From Sulfurimonas aquatica (GTDB lineage Bacteria; Campylobacterota; Campylobacteria; Campylobacterales; Sulfurimonadaceae), in assembly GCF_017357825.1 (NCBI RefSeq), contig NZ_CP046072.1:1984001-2048000 (forward strand): a stretch of 64,000 bases of DNA. Direction: 5' to 3'. The translations under genes were made by a program, and so were the position numbers. The stretch's first letter is position 1. Every line of letters begins with the position of its first letter. Below the pieces are notes generated by a model that saw only the letters and a program-made list of their open reading frames with translations, had not been told where the DNA came from and made no database searches. Positions 27,081-40,843 of this stretch are shown here, piece after piece.

Positions 27081-28084
27081 TGAGAACACTTGCTATTTTA
27101 TTACTATTTATCTCATTGCTACAAGGAGAAAGTGTTTTGAAAATAGCAACGTATAACATAGAGAACCTTTTTGATTTAAGTAGAAGTGGTTATGAGTATG
27201 AAGAATATGTACCAAATACTAAGGCCCAATGGAATTTAAAAAATTATAGAATAAAGTTAAAAAACATAGCCAAAGTAATTAAAGATATAGATGCCGATAT
27301 TATTGCCCTTCAAGAGATAGAGTCACTGGTAGCACTCAAAGATTTAAGACTTACTCTTAAGCAACAAGGTCTTTACTATCAGTACTATAAAATTGCGGAT
27401 AATAAAAACACAACCATAAAAGTTGCGATATTAAGTAAAATTCCTTTTATATATACAAAAGAAATAAGTGTGACAAAATCATATAAATATAGAAATATTT
27501 TAGAAGCAAAATTTAAAATAAAGAACCAAGATTTATTCCTATTAGTTAATCATTGGAAGTCTAAAGCTGGACCAGAGAGTATGAGAATTATCTCGGCAAA
27601 AACAATTAAAAAAAGAGTTCAAGAGTTAGGCAAAAATAAAAACATCATACTGCTAGGGGACTTTAACTCGCACTATGAAGAGAATAAAATATTTGTTAGA
27701 AAACGTAAGCATAATGATACAGATGGGATAACAGGTATAAATGATATTTTGGCAACAAAAAAGTACAAAGATAGAGTAGAGAATATATCTCTAAAAAATT
27801 ATGCTTTTTATAATCTGTGGTATGACACAGAAGTTAAGGATCGATTCTCATATATATTTAGAGGTAAAAAAGAGACACTAGATAATATACTTATATCCCA
27901 AGAACTTATAAATTCAAGTGGCATCCAGTACATAAGTCACAGTATTGAATCATATAAAGCCCCATATCTCTTTAAAGGTAAAAATATATATAGATGGCAG
28001 GTAAGAAGAAAAAGACCCCATATACACAAAGGAAAAGGCTATTCTGACCATTTAGCCGTTATAGCAAAGTTTGCTGTGAACTAA
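27080..28084 (+). CDS. Exported endonuclease/exonuclease/phosphatase-fold protein
   Basis: The GTG start shares its first base with the previous TAG. An N-terminal signal peptide (MRTLAILLLFISLLQG) implies periplasmic or extracellular location. Fold residues are in place: ATYNIENLFD, IALQEIES, VNHWKSK, LLGDFNSHYEE and the final SDHLAVIAKF, matching Mg-dependent phosphodiesterases of the EEP superfamily. A role as an extracellular DNase or phosphatase is possible; the substrate cannot be read. The 3' end overlaps the convergent ung gene by 26 bp. Confidence 0.8.
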   Translation: MRTLAILLLFISLLQGESVLKIATYNIENLFDLSRSGYEYEEYVPNTKAQWNLKNYRIKLKNIAKVIKDIDADIIALQEIESLVALKDLRLTLKQQGLYYQYYKIADNKNTTIKVAILSKIPFIYTKEISVTKSYKYRNILEAKFKIKNQDLFLLVNHWKSKAGPESMRIISAKTIKKRVQELGKNKNIILLGDFNSHYEENKIFVRKRKHNDTDGITGINDILATKKYKDRVENISLKNYAFYNLWYDTEVKDRFSYIFRGKKETLDNILISQELINSSGIQYISHSIESYKAPYLFKGKNIYRWQVRRKRPHIHKGKGYSDHLAVIAKFAVN

Positions 28085-28742
28085 GACACCAATCTATTTC
28101 TGTAATTCCGTGAGATTGTAAATATTTATTTGTTTGAGAAAAAGGCTTTGAACCGAAAAAACCTCTATAGGCAGATAATGGTGATGGGTGGGGAGACTTA
28201 AGCACTAAATGCTTTGTAGTGTCAATAAGCAGCTCTTTTTTTTGAGATGGTCCACCCCATAAAATAAATACAATATTTTCAAATTTATCTGACAATCTTT
28301 CAATAACTGTGTCTGTAAATATCTCCCAACCAATTCCTCTATGTGAATTAGCTTCTCCAGCAACAACGCTAAGTACGCTGTTTATCAGTAATACTCCCTC
28401 ATTGGACCATTTTGTCAAGTCTCCATCATTAGGTACTGAACATCCAATATCATCAATAAGTTCTTTATAAATATTTTTAAGAGAAGGAGGAATTTTAGAT
28501 TTAGAAGAGACAGAAAAAGCCAAACCGTTAGCTTGATTTATTCCATGATATGGATCTTGTCCTATAATTACAACTTTTACTTTTAAAGGAGAGAGTAAAT
28601 TAAAAGCTCTAAATATATTTTCATACTTAGGATAAATGGTTTTATCTTTATACTCTTTATCAATAAAAGAGCACATATCAACAAAGTAATCTTTTTTTAA
28701 CTCATTATCAAGAAAAGAAATCCAATCATTATTTAAAAACAT
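28059..28742 (-). CDS. ung: Uracil-DNA glycosylase, family 1
   Basis: Ung removes uracil from DNA to start base-excision repair. The 227-residue protein has the water-activating motif GQDPYHG, the uracil-binding NSVLSVVAGEANSH region and the DNA-intercalation loop SPHPSPLSAYRGFFG. Length is normal. It is convergent with the exported nuclease-fold gene and lies about 180 bp past the 5S gene on the same strand. Confidence 0.96.
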   Translation of the reverse strand: MFLNNDWISFLDNELKKDYFVDMCSFIDKEYKDKTIYPKYENIFRAFNLLSPLKVKVVIIGQDPYHGINQANGLAFSVSSKSKIPPSLKNIYKELIDDIGCSVPNDGDLTKWSNEGVLLINSVLSVVAGEANSHRGIGWEIFTDTVIERLSDKFENIVFILWGGPSQKKELLIDTTKHLVLKSPHPSPLSAYRGFFGSKPFSQTNKYLQSHGITEIDWCLSSQQTLL

Positions 28743-28920
28743 TATAATCCATTTATTTTTTTAAATTATATACTAAAATAATGATTATAAAATAAAAGAC
28801 CATAATAAAATAGATTAGAAAAAAGATAGCAAGCGAATATGTAAAAGTAATTTAATAAAAAAGGTTAAAGCCAATAAATAAAGTAATGATTAGAAGTAAA
28901 AAAGAAGAAATAACGATTAA

Positions 28921-29037
28921 CTAGGCAGCGACCTACGTTTCCAATCCTGAAAGGATAAGTATTATCAGCGATGAGGGGCTTAGCTTCTGGGTTCGGAATG
29001 GAGCCAGGCGTTTCCCCCTCTCTATAGCCACCTAGAC
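28921..29037 (-). rRNA. rrf: 5S ribosomal RNA
   Basis: The minus strand reads from about 29037 with TCTAGGTGGCTATAGAGAGG and contains the conserved segments GGGAAACGCCTGGCTCC and CCGAACCCAGAAGCTAAG, closing with a complementary CTAG end. Length is about 117 nt; ends are good to a few bases. It is last in the rRNA operon. Downstream the transcript enters a T-rich stretch near 28860-28905 without a strong hairpin. Confidence 0.95.
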
Positions 29038-29154
29038 AATCAAAGCTAAAGACATCATCTGCACTCCACTTACGCTTTAGCGACGGGAGTATCGGCATTT
29101 AGTGCCAGATGTTCTTAACTTTGACTGTAAAAGTCAGTTAAAAGGGTAAATTGT

Positions 29155-29294
29155 AATTGTTAAAGTCAACAGAGCTAAATGCTCTAACTAAATAACTAAT
29201 TCAGATATTCTATATTTAAGTATCACATAAAAAAATTTAGTTTTTTTATTGCGTTCGCCCGTTAGGCGTCATACACTAAATAAGGTAGTGAACG
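29155..29294 (-). repeat. 23S precursor-processing stem, 3' side arms
   Basis: Three segments here are reverse complements of segments upstream of the 23S gene. 29272-29294 pairs with 32216-32238 (one mismatch in 23). 29186-29197 pairs with 32277-32288 (AACTAAATAACT, exact). 29155-29171 pairs with 32312-32328 (17 bases exact). They would bring the 23S ends together for RNase III cleavage. Confidence 0.85.
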
Positions 29295-29324
29295 AATTGT
29301 GTTCATTTAAGAACTTAATAAAAA

Positions 29325-32203
<2,879 letters not shown>

Positions 32204-32215
32204 TTTTCTAATTTG

Positions 32216-32328
32216 CGTTCACTACCTTATTTAATGTATCTCTACACTTCAATAAGATGAATGATCTGTTTATTGTAGTTATTTAGTTTAATTATATTTC
32301 TATAATTAAGTTGTTGACTTTAACAATT
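32216..32328 (-). repeat. 23S precursor-processing stem, 5' side arms
   Basis: These are the partners of the arms at 29155-29294: 32216-32238, 32277-32288 and 32312-32328. All keep the same nesting order, as expected for one long interrupted stem enclosing 23S. Confidence 0.85.
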
Positions 32329-32405
32329 GTAATTTAATGAACTTTTTGGTTTAAAAACCAAATATAAACTTTCTATTTAAAAGCTTATATTTAATTTTAA
32401 AACTT

Positions 32406-32490
32406 GTTTTTGTGCTAGTTGTGCTTTAAAAGGTGACGAAGCATCCTTGAGGATGTGAGTTAACTTTTAAAGTGCAAATAGTGCAAAAAA
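32406..32490. repeat. Palindromic segment in the 16S-23S spacer
   Basis: CTTTAAAAG (about 32424-32432) and CTTTTAAAG (about 32464-32472) form a 9-bp stem, with an inner hairpin CATCCttgaGGATG. GTGC occurs symmetrically twice on each side of the stem, in the same orientation. It occupies the place where a tRNA-Ala would be in many rRNA operons. It may be a processing or antitermination structure. Confidence 0.4.
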
Positions 32491-32567
32491 TGGTGGGCCT
32501 ACCAGGACTTGAACCTGGGACCTCACCCTTATCAGGGGTGCACTCTAACCAGCTGAGCTATAGGCCC
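32491..32567 (-). tRNA. tRNA-Ile (GAT)
   Basis: The minus strand runs GGGCCTATAGCTCAGCTGG, the anticodon loop CTGATAA (anticodon GAT), T-loop GTTCAAGTC and acceptor GGCCCACCA with encoded CCA. All four arms pair. It lies in the 16S-23S spacer; no tRNA-Ala companion is seen. Confidence 0.96.
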
Positions 32568-32688
32568 TAAAGTGTCTATTAATAGTCCGATTAAGGAATG
32601 AAATCCCTTTATCTCGCTTGGACCGCTGTGGTCACTAAAGCTTAACTCTAAAGAGTTAGAATACTAATTTCTATTTCAAATGAACATA

Positions 32689-32720
32689 GATCACTGAAGA
32701 CTAAGCAAGTAGAAGAACTA
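32689..32720 (-). repeat. 16S precursor-processing stem, 3' side arm
   Basis: This 32-base segment is the near-perfect reverse complement of 34578-34609 upstream of 16S (core ACTAAGCAAGTA / TACTTGCTTAGT). The two would pair and loop out the 16S precursor for RNase III. Confidence 0.8.
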
Positions 32721-32785
32721 AATAATAACATCTCTCGTGAGATTTTCTTTGTAAGATAAACAATCGAATGTTTACTCTTTACTCT

Positions 32786-34301
<1,516 letters not shown>

Positions 34302-34749
34302 TGTTGTCCGAAGACTTGATTATGTAAAGATCACATTGCTGTGATTATTTACTGATCTTTTGCCCAAGAATTAAATTCATTGGCTTTGTTTTTATTCGTA
34401 CTAATCTGCTTAAAGAATTAGTCAGAAATTCTAACACTAATTAAAGTGTTAGAGTATAGTTATCTACACTATTGGGAAACCATAAAAGCTATAAAGCTAA
34501 TGTGGATTTCAAAATAGAATAGACGGTTGTTGTTATATTAGTTATTTCTAAGTAATACCAACTGATTCGTTAAAATCTAGTCTTCTTACTTGCTTAGTTT
34601 TCAATGATCTTCAAACAATCTCTTAACTCTTCAACATGAAGGGTTCGTATCCTCATTTTAAACAAGGTGTCTCTGTTTGTGGATGGGAATTATAGGAGGA
34701 TGTTGCTTAGAGATTGCTTAATATTAATGGGTTGAGAAAAAGAATTTTA
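34302..34749 (-). promoter_or_regulatory. rRNA operon leader and promoter region
   Basis: The roughly 450-bp stretch between 16S and the pseudopilin gene holds no gene. It contains the 5' processing arm at 34578-34609 and a minus-strand TATAAT at 34694-34689, the best -10 candidate, with a GC-poor upstream stretch. No good -35 is present (GCAATC at 17-base spacing). Confidence 0.6.
34578..34609 (-). repeat. 16S precursor-processing stem, 5' side arm
   Basis: Partner of 32689-32720; see that entry. It lies about 277 bases upstream of the mature 16S 5' end. Confidence 0.8.
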
Positions 34750-35427
34750 TTAAAATGCAACAGTAGCATATCCAGTTTCTGGTCTAACTATAATAGATAC
34801 ATTATTATCATCTGCATCTTTGAGTACTATTATACAATTATCTTGAATTAAATTATCACTTTCATATGCTTCCGCATTTCCTCCACCACTGGCTCCACCA
34901 AGTTTACCTTTTATTGGTCTACCCAGATGATCAAATGCTATTCTTGTACTTCCACTAACCTTACATGTTGATGACAATGTTATAGAATCTACTCCGTAAC
35001 TTAAGCCAAGATTTAATTTTTTCATACCTATAAAATCTGCATGATTAATATCCATTTTGTTATCACCGCTATATCCACCGGTCATAAGTTGAGCAGAATT
35101 TTCAGGATTTAGTGCCACTTCTTCTTTATCTGCATCACCAGTACTACTTCCTGATGTGTCAGCATAAATAGTATATGCTGGTTGATTATCAGCTGCAGCT
35201 GATGCTGAGAATGCAATTTGCCATCTTTGCTTATACCAATTGGTATCGGTTGTACTAAACTGATCATTAACTAATGCCAAATGCTGTGTGTACCTAATAT
35301 GTGAAACAAGCTGTATCGCAGCTTCTTGAAGCGGATTTGTTTTAACTGTGGGGATTATTGTTGCGGCAAGTATTCCTATAACTACAATAACGAATACTAG
35401 TTCTAACATAGTGAATGCTTTTTTCAT
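34750..35427 (-). CDS. Type II/IV pseudopilin with N-terminal methylation signal
   Basis: The N-terminus MKKAFTMLELVFVIVVIGIL is a prepilin signal: short charged leader, peptidase site before Phe, Glu at mature position 5, then a hydrophobic helix. The residue before the cleavage site is Ala instead of the usual Gly. The remaining 200 residues are a Gly/Ser-rich globular domain with two Cys pairs possible (STCKVSGS, DNCIIVL). It stands alone, upstream of the rRNA promoter. It could be a minor pilin for a type II secretion or DNA-uptake pilus; the system is not in the window. Confidence 0.85.
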   Translation of the reverse strand: MKKAFTMLELVFVIVVIGILAATIIPTVKTNPLQEAAIQLVSHIRYTQHLALVNDQFSTTDTNWYKQRWQIAFSASAAADNQPAYTIYADTSGSSTGDADKEEVALNPENSAQLMTGGYSGDNKMDINHADFIGMKKLNLGLSYGVDSITLSSTCKVSGSTRIAFDHLGRPIKGKLGGASGGGNAEAYESDNLIQDNCIIVLKDADDNNVSIIVRPETGYATVAF

Positions 35428-35486
35428 GTTTAAAGTATATCGAAAAAGAGTGGAATTTAAAAGTATAGTAAGGATTAAAGAAAGTT

Positions 35487-35524
35487 ATTTTTAATCAAAG
35501 AGAGTAAACTCTTAGATTAAAAAT
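35487..35524 (-). terminator. Terminator after aclBA
   Basis: ATTTTTAATC (35487-35496) pairs with GATTAAAAAT (35515-35524), with an inner AGAG/CTCT stem and a 6-base loop. On the minus strand it follows the aclA stop and ends in a T run. Confidence 0.7.
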
Positions 35525-35539
35525 TTTATATAGTAGTAA

Positions 35540-37342
35540 TTATATCTTTTCAGCTACAGGAACATCATATAAGATATCATCCATTGGATGTCTATACATT
35601 GGCATAGCAAGACGTTTTTCATCTAGTACATGACCGATGAAACCGATTGAACGACCAACAATAAAGAATGCGTTCAGCGTACCAGAAGAGATAAATTCAT
35701 TTATATCTTCTTCAGAATAACCTAAAGCTCTCCACATATCTACCATTAAGATACCAATAGTACCATCAACATTTAAGATAAGGTTCTCTTTTTTAGATGT
35801 AGTAAGAGCTTCAACAGTTCTTGCATAGTCTAATAGTGGAGTTGATGGAAAATGCTCTGCTGCATAATTCATAAGACCAGTTACACGTAAGTCTGGATTT
35901 TTAAGTGACTTAATACGGTGACCAATACCTGGAATTGGAATACCTTCTTTTTTCATATAACCTAAGAATTCTTTTGGAGTTAGTCCATTGTCATCTGCAT
36001 ATTTGAAGTGCTCAGCTGCACCATCTATAGCTCCACCAAAACGTGGACCAATTGTTAAAAGACCAGTTACAAGTGACTCAACAACTGATTTACCAGCACG
36101 TGCAGTTACTTTTGCATTGTGAGCACCAGAAACAGCAGGACCATGATCTGCAACAGTTTTAATTACAGTTTCGATAAAGTCTGTAGCCCATTTTGGATAC
36201 TGTTTTTTGAACCATAAAAGTGATACAACATCACCAATGCCTTTGCCAGTATCTGGAGTAGCAACTGAAGATATTGGGAAACCTGCATAAGTAGCCTCAT
36301 CACCACGATCATCAGAAATAGTACAGATAAACTCTTTACTTCTTCTAACAGTAGGACATACACTCATAGCTGGCTCTGGAATATCTGCTAAGTTAAGATC
36401 AGTAAATACTTTTTTTATCATTGCAGGTAGTTCATTGAATGAGGCTGGTACATGTATACCTGCTTCAGCCATTGCTCTGTTTTTAAACTCAGCAGTTTCA
36501 GACTCAGCATTTGCAGATGCACCTGCATGACCAAACTGAACGCCAGAGTCATAATACTTAGCGATTGTACCAATACACCATGCAATAACTGGCTTAGTAA
36601 TACGACCATCTTTGATAGCTTCAATTACTTTATACTCTTCCGTACCACCAACTTCACCAAGAAGAATCATATATTTAACTTCTGGATTTTTCTCCATTCT
36701 AAGAAGATTGTCAATGAAAACCGATCCAACAAATCTATCTCCACCAATAGCAACGCCCTCAGCAATACCATCAGCGTTAATAGCGATTATGTTAGAAAGC
36801 TCATTAAACAGACCACCTGAACGAGTAACAAGTCCACAAGAACCTGCACGGTGAAGTTTAGAGTTAACGATATTTGTAATAGTACCACCAATATTTGCAA
36901 CTTTAAACGCACCTGGAGTTATAGCACCAACAGTTGCTGGCCCGATAACAGTTACACCTAATGCTCTTGCTTTTTCATTCATACCACGTGCTAGACGCTC
37001 AGGAATACCTTCAGCAGTAATCATTATAGATGAAAAACCACCAATTTTTAAAGCTTCCATAGTTACATCATAAGCAGTTCTAAATGATGCAAAGTTTAAA
37101 AGTACATCAGCTTGTGGCTGAGCAGCTTTAGCATCCGCAGTAGTTTTGAAAAGAGGAATCATAACTTCATCTGGTCCAAAAAAGAACTTCTCAAATTTAT
37201 TTCCACTTGTTGGTGCAACAATTGCAGCTACTGAAGGAGTTTTTCTTTGAATTGTATAATCGTAATCTAACATTCTTTGGATAGCAGTTTTATTATTATT
37301 CCAAAAAATAGCTTGTGTGTCTTTTGTATATAGTTGTTCCAT
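35540..37342 (-). CDS. aclA: ATP-citrate lyase, large subunit
   Basis: ATP-citrate lyase splits citrate to acetyl-CoA and oxaloacetate, the reversing step of the reductive TCA cycle for CO2 fixation. The 600-residue subunit has an N-terminal CoA-binding/succinyl-CoA-synthetase-like half with the phosphohistidine segment FGHAGASANA near residue 270. The C-terminal half is citrate-synthase-like (GPRFGGAIDGAAEHF, GIGHRIKSLKNPD). This matches the AclA layout of Chlorobium and Sulfurimonas. It lies 9 bp after aclB. Active autotrophy by this cycle is inferred. Confidence 0.95.
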   Translation of the reverse strand: MEQLYTKDTQAIFWNNNKTAIQRMLDYDYTIQRKTPSVAAIVAPTSGNKFEKFFFGPDEVMIPLFKTTADAKAAQPQADVLLNFASFRTAYDVTMEALKIGGFSSIMITAEGIPERLARGMNEKARALGVTVIGPATVGAITPGAFKVANIGGTITNIVNSKLHRAGSCGLVTRSGGLFNELSNIIAINADGIAEGVAIGGDRFVGSVFIDNLLRMEKNPEVKYMILLGEVGGTEEYKVIEAIKDGRITKPVIAWCIGTIAKYYDSGVQFGHAGASANAESETAEFKNRAMAEAGIHVPASFNELPAMIKKVFTDLNLADIPEPAMSVCPTVRRSKEFICTISDDRGDEATYAGFPISSVATPDTGKGIGDVVSLLWFKKQYPKWATDFIETVIKTVADHGPAVSGAHNAKVTARAGKSVVESLVTGLLTIGPRFGGAIDGAAEHFKYADDNGLTPKEFLGYMKKEGIPIPGIGHRIKSLKNPDLRVTGLMNYAAEHFPSTPLLDYARTVEALTTSKKENLILNVDGTIGILMVDMWRALGYSEEDINEFISSGTLNAFFIVGRSIGFIGHVLDEKRLAMPMYRHPMDDILYDVPVAEKI

Positions 37343-37351
37343 TATTTCTCC

Positions 37352-38689
37352 TTACTTCTCTAGTGCCATACGAACGATGTCTGTAACATGTGTTTCTGGT
37401 CCGTAAACTTCTATGTATAGACCTAGTCTATCTGCAGCTTCTTTAATATCTTTAAGACCTTTTTCATAGTTTGGTCCACCACGTCTTACATAAATTTTAA
37501 GATCTACTGCTTTCATTTTTTCAGCATATACTTCAAATGCTTGAATAATACCTGTAAATGTTTTTGCAACATCCGTAAAGTTTGCAATAGCTCCACCGAT
37601 GATCATAACTTTACCACGACCTTGAGGATCTTTTTCTCTAGTCATTAAGTCAAGAAGTGTTTCAGCATAAAACTTTGTCTCACCAGTAGTTGGACCACCT
37701 GAGTACTCACCGTAGTTAGCAAGGTCATCAATACCCGCCATATCAGCAATAGTATCTGCATAAACAACAGAAGCACCACCACCAGCAACCATAGTCCAGA
37801 TTCTAGCTTCTGGTTTAAGTAGTGTAAGTTTAAGTGAAGCACCTGTTTTAGCATCAGCTTCTTCAATAGCTTCAACTTCAGGAGATTTAGCTTCCATACC
37901 AAATGCAGTAGGATACTCAATGTCACCCCACTCCTCTACCATCATGAAACCAGCTGTATCATCAAGCTTAGCAACCATGTCTAATAGCTCGATTTTGTTA
38001 CCTTGCATAACAAAAGGGTTGATCTCTAAATATGCGAAATTTAATTCGCGGTATGCTTTAAAGAAACCAATAGCAAATTCAGCATAAGCTGCTTTGTCTT
38101 TTTGGGCAACATCAGCAGGAATATTTGCCTTGATTTTACTAGCTATTTGTTCTTCAGTATCAGTAATTGCAAAAGCTACTTCAGTAACTTTATCATCCCA
38201 ACCCTCTTCAACTTCCATACCACCTTCAGCAGACATATAAAGCATGTCCATATCTCCAACTACAGTTGCAGAGATATAGTACTCTTCTGCTTGTTCATGT
38301 GGAGTAAATGGCTCAACAATAAAATGTGTTAACATATCTACAGATGGCTCACCAGTTGGTGTATCTCCATCAAATGAGAAATAAACTGATTGTTTTTCAC
38401 TAGATTTTTCATCAATCCATGAAGTAGCCTTAGCTAAAGAAACATCACCTGGTTTAGTATCTCTAAATAAAACTAAATCATTTTTACCACGTTTACCAAA
38501 CAACATATCTGGTTTAGCAACTAGTGCTTTCTCATTTAACCACTTTTTATCTTTTGCTGCCTCAGTTAATTCTGATCCATTTTGAACCATAACTGTTTCG
38601 TATGCATAAGTAAAGTCTGGAAAATATTTATCCCAGTGTTTTGCTAAGATAGACTTAGCATCATATTCGCGTATCGCTTTTTGAGCCAT
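37352..38689 (-). CDS. aclB: ATP-citrate lyase, small ATP-grasp subunit
   Basis: The 445-residue product is the ATP-grasp partner of AclA: an N-terminal nucleotide-binding region (AYLEINPFVM with metal-binding Glu/Asn) and a CoA-ligase-like C-terminus (MIIGGAIANFTDVAKTF, VRRGGPNYEKGL). It precedes aclA in the same order as in known rTCA bacteria. The ribosome site GGGAG lies a few bases before the ATG. Its promoter must be in the 87-bp gap to the next gene. Confidence 0.94.
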   Translation of the reverse strand: MAQKAIREYDAKSILAKHWDKYFPDFTYAYETVMVQNGSELTEAAKDKKWLNEKALVAKPDMLFGKRGKNDLVLFRDTKPGDVSLAKATSWIDEKSSEKQSVYFSFDGDTPTGEPSVDMLTHFIVEPFTPHEQAEEYYISATVVGDMDMLYMSAEGGMEVEEGWDDKVTEVAFAITDTEEQIASKIKANIPADVAQKDKAAYAEFAIGFFKAYRELNFAYLEINPFVMQGNKIELLDMVAKLDDTAGFMMVEEWGDIEYPTAFGMEAKSPEVEAIEEADAKTGASLKLTLLKPEARIWTMVAGGGASVVYADTIADMAGIDDLANYGEYSGGPTTGETKFYAETLLDLMTREKDPQGRGKVMIIGGAIANFTDVAKTFTGIIQAFEVYAEKMKAVDLKIYVRRGGPNYEKGLKDIKEAADRLGLYIEVYGPETHVTDIVRMALEK

Positions 38690-38776
38690 AGAAACTCCCT
38701 ATTTTGATATTTATTCAACATTTTATCATAATATCATTTAAATAATAAGGGTAGTTATATTTAGTATTAAATAGAT

Positions 38777-39970
38777 TTATAGATTGTTTATTTTAGTAAC
38801 GTTTGCCTTATATATATCTCTATTGTTGTAACTAATTGTTACATCTGTATTTTCATGAGTATTTAACGGCATATCTATTAGTTTATGCTCCTTACAAAAA
38901 TCTATCTCATAAAATCGCAGTCTTAGTTGCATCCCTTTAGTTGTACTTACACATTTAATGCTTTTACTTTTTAAATCTTCTGAGAGCTCTTTTGCCACAT
39001 GCATATTGTATGCGAAATGGCGTTTTGGATTATCGATATAGTGATATAGTTCTTTATTGTATGAGACAACAAACGTGTTTAAAAATAAAAAGATAAAAGA
39101 AAGTACAAAGGCTAGCTTGTAACTCTTTCTAAAACCCTTCAGCCTGACTCTATATGAGCTAATAAAAGATTGTGCAGCTAAAGGAAGAGCAATAATTAAA
39201 TAGGGTGCAAAGTGTTCTATCGCTATTTTTTGTCTAAAAGAGAGTATCAAAGAAAGAAGCAGTGCAGTAGAAGATATATACCAGAGCATATCGACATTAG
39301 AAGTTAAGTACCTTCTAAAGAGTGTATAGGATAAGTAAATAAAGATTATTGGGGTAAATATTGCACCATATACACCTATAGTATCTAAAAAGTGTCCTTT
39401 AGGGTAGCCGTATGCATCAAATCCATATAGATAACTTGTTAAGAGGTAAAGAGCTATAGTATAGATAAAGAGTAGACTTTTTTTGTTTAAAACATAATAA
39501 ACAGACAAGCCTAAAAATAAATATGCAAAACCGATATCAATAATTGAGTATAGTAAAAGTAACACATTAAGTATATATTGTGGTACTTTTTTACTCAGGT
39601 AGATAAAAAGAAGTAAGCCAAAGATTACCATACCTGCACTATTAACGACTATTGCAGAACTTACAACTCCGGGTAATAATAGAAATACCAACAAAAGCCA
39701 TATCTGATTTCTCTGTTGCGATATATACTCTTTAGAGATTTCATAGACTAGTACAGCACTCATTAAATGAAAGAGTATCATCACAAAACGCAGACCTAAA
39801 TCATTATTTCCTATCAGTGCTAAAGAGGCTTTTGTTAATAGTTGTAAAAATGAAAATTCTCCATAAAGAAGAGAAGCTTCAGCGGCAGAGATAGATACAT
39901 TGAAAGTTTGAAGAAAAAGAATTAAGGCATCGATTCCAATAATGGAAAAGACGATGTACCTATGACTCAT
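38777..39970 (-). CDS. Multi-spanning membrane protein, GT39/ArnT-like glycosyltransferase candidate
   Basis: The 397-residue protein has about nine to ten hydrophobic helices and a soluble C-terminal tail (about 320-397). The first external loop (SISAAEASLLYGEFS, then NNDLGLRFVMILFHL) resembles the start of ArnT/PMT-like lipid-linked sugar transferases, but with Glu in place of the usual Asp-Glu pair. The target sugar and acceptor are unknown. The ATG overlaps the preceding amidotransferase stop by four bases, although a functional link is not obvious. Confidence 0.55.
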   Translation of the reverse strand: MSHRYIVFSIIGIDALILFLQTFNVSISAAEASLLYGEFSFLQLLTKASLALIGNNDLGLRFVMILFHLMSAVLVYEISKEYISQQRNQIWLLLVFLLLPGVVSSAIVVNSAGMVIFGLLLFIYLSKKVPQYILNVLLLLYSIIDIGFAYLFLGLSVYYVLNKKSLLFIYTIALYLLTSYLYGFDAYGYPKGHFLDTIGVYGAIFTPIIFIYLSYTLFRRYLTSNVDMLWYISSTALLLSLILSFRQKIAIEHFAPYLIIALPLAAQSFISSYRVRLKGFRKSYKLAFVLSFIFLFLNTFVVSYNKELYHYIDNPKRHFAYNMHVAKELSEDLKSKSIKCVSTTKGMQLRLRFYEIDFCKEHKLIDMPLNTHENTDVTISYNNRDIYKANVTKINNL

Positions 39971-40536
39971 AGTTTTAAGAAGTTACCTATCATTTCATGG
40001 CCATATTCACTCATGATAGACTCAGGATGAAATTGAACGCCATAGATATCTTTATCTTTTATTTTGAGTGCCATGATTTCACTATCGTCCGTGCTATATG
40101 CTTTTGGTTCTATAATAATAGGCAGAGTGTTTTTATCAACTATTAGAGAATGATAGCGTGTGGCAACAAACTCCTCAGGTAAATCTTTAAATATCTCACA
40201 GCTACCATTTTGCTTCATAATTGATGTTTTTCCATGCATCATATTTTTTGCACGGACAACATCTCCACCAAAAACTTGTGCGATGCTTTGATGACCAAGA
40301 CAAATTCCAAGTATAGGAAGTTTATCTGCAAAGTATTTTATAACTTCGAGTGTAACACCTGCTTCATCTGGAGAGGCTGGACCAGGTGAAATGATGATTT
40401 TTTCAGGATTTAGCTTTTCTATCTCCTCAACACTCATCTCATCATTTCTTATAACTTTTAAATCTGCACCAAGTTCACGACAATACTGAACTATGTTATA
40501 TGTAAAACTATCATAATTATCAATCATTAATATCAT
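39967..40536 (-). CDS. trpG: Glutamine amidotransferase, anthranilate/aminodeoxychorismate synthase component II
   Basis: The 189-residue class-I amidotransferase has the nucleophile motif GICLGHQSIAQVFGG and the His-Glu pair in QFHPESI; SPGPASPDEAG is the TrpG/PabA signature. It supplies ammonia from glutamine for anthranilate (Trp) or p-aminobenzoate (folate) synthesis. No trpE or pabB is adjacent, so the pathway assignment is open and the enzyme may serve both. Confidence 0.9.
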   Translation of the reverse strand: MILMIDNYDSFTYNIVQYCRELGADLKVIRNDEMSVEEIEKLNPEKIIISPGPASPDEAGVTLEVIKYFADKLPILGICLGHQSIAQVFGGDVVRAKNMMHGKTSIMKQNGSCEIFKDLPEEFVATRYHSLIVDKNTLPIIIEPKAYSTDDSEIMALKIKDKDIYGVQFHPESIMSEYGHEMIGNFLKL

Positions 40537-40594
40537 ACTATTATTCCATTCAAAAATTTATCTTTGAAGAAATTATACCAAGATATGATTAAAA

Positions 40595-40843
40595 CTATTT
40601 TTTACACTTGCTAGCAGAGAGGTTCTTTTTATTATTATCTATAAACTTAGCCCCAATACCCTTAACTGACGTTAAGTCATTTACGCTTTTAAAACAATGC
40701 TTTTTTCTATAAGTAACTATTGCTGTAGCTTTTTTTGCACCTATGCCTTTAAGTGTCATCAACTCTTTCTCTTTTGCAGTGTTAATATCTACTGCTCCAA
40801 ACAAGAAACTCGCCCCTAATGCTACAATCGCTAAAATTTTCAT
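40595..40843 (-). CDS. comEA: ComEA-like periplasmic helix-hairpin-helix DNA-binding protein
   Basis: An 82-residue exported protein: signal peptide MKILAIVALGASFLFG, then VDINTAKEKELMTLKGIGAKKATAIV and a second hairpin SVKGIGAKFIDNNKK. ComEA proteins bind incoming DNA in the periplasm during natural transformation and act as a ratchet. It is a minimal form without the membrane anchor of Gram-positive ComEA. It is divergent from a gene for a secreted DNA ligase. Two relatives lie within 2.6 kb: the fused domain at 41961 and the pseudogene at 43198. Confidence 0.85.
   Translation of the reverse strand: MKILAIVALGASFLFGAVDINTAKEKELMTLKGIGAKKATAIVTYRKKHCFKSVNDLTSVKGIGAKFIDNNKKNLSASKCKK

Noticed and set aside
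28790-28920. Strong terminator after the 5S gene
   Set aside because: The region is T-rich on the transcribed strand but I found no stable hairpin, so no terminator is called.
36163-38332. Leu/Ser-rich frames overlapping aclA and aclB in other frames and on the opposite strand
   Set aside because: They are shadows of two very well supported genes.
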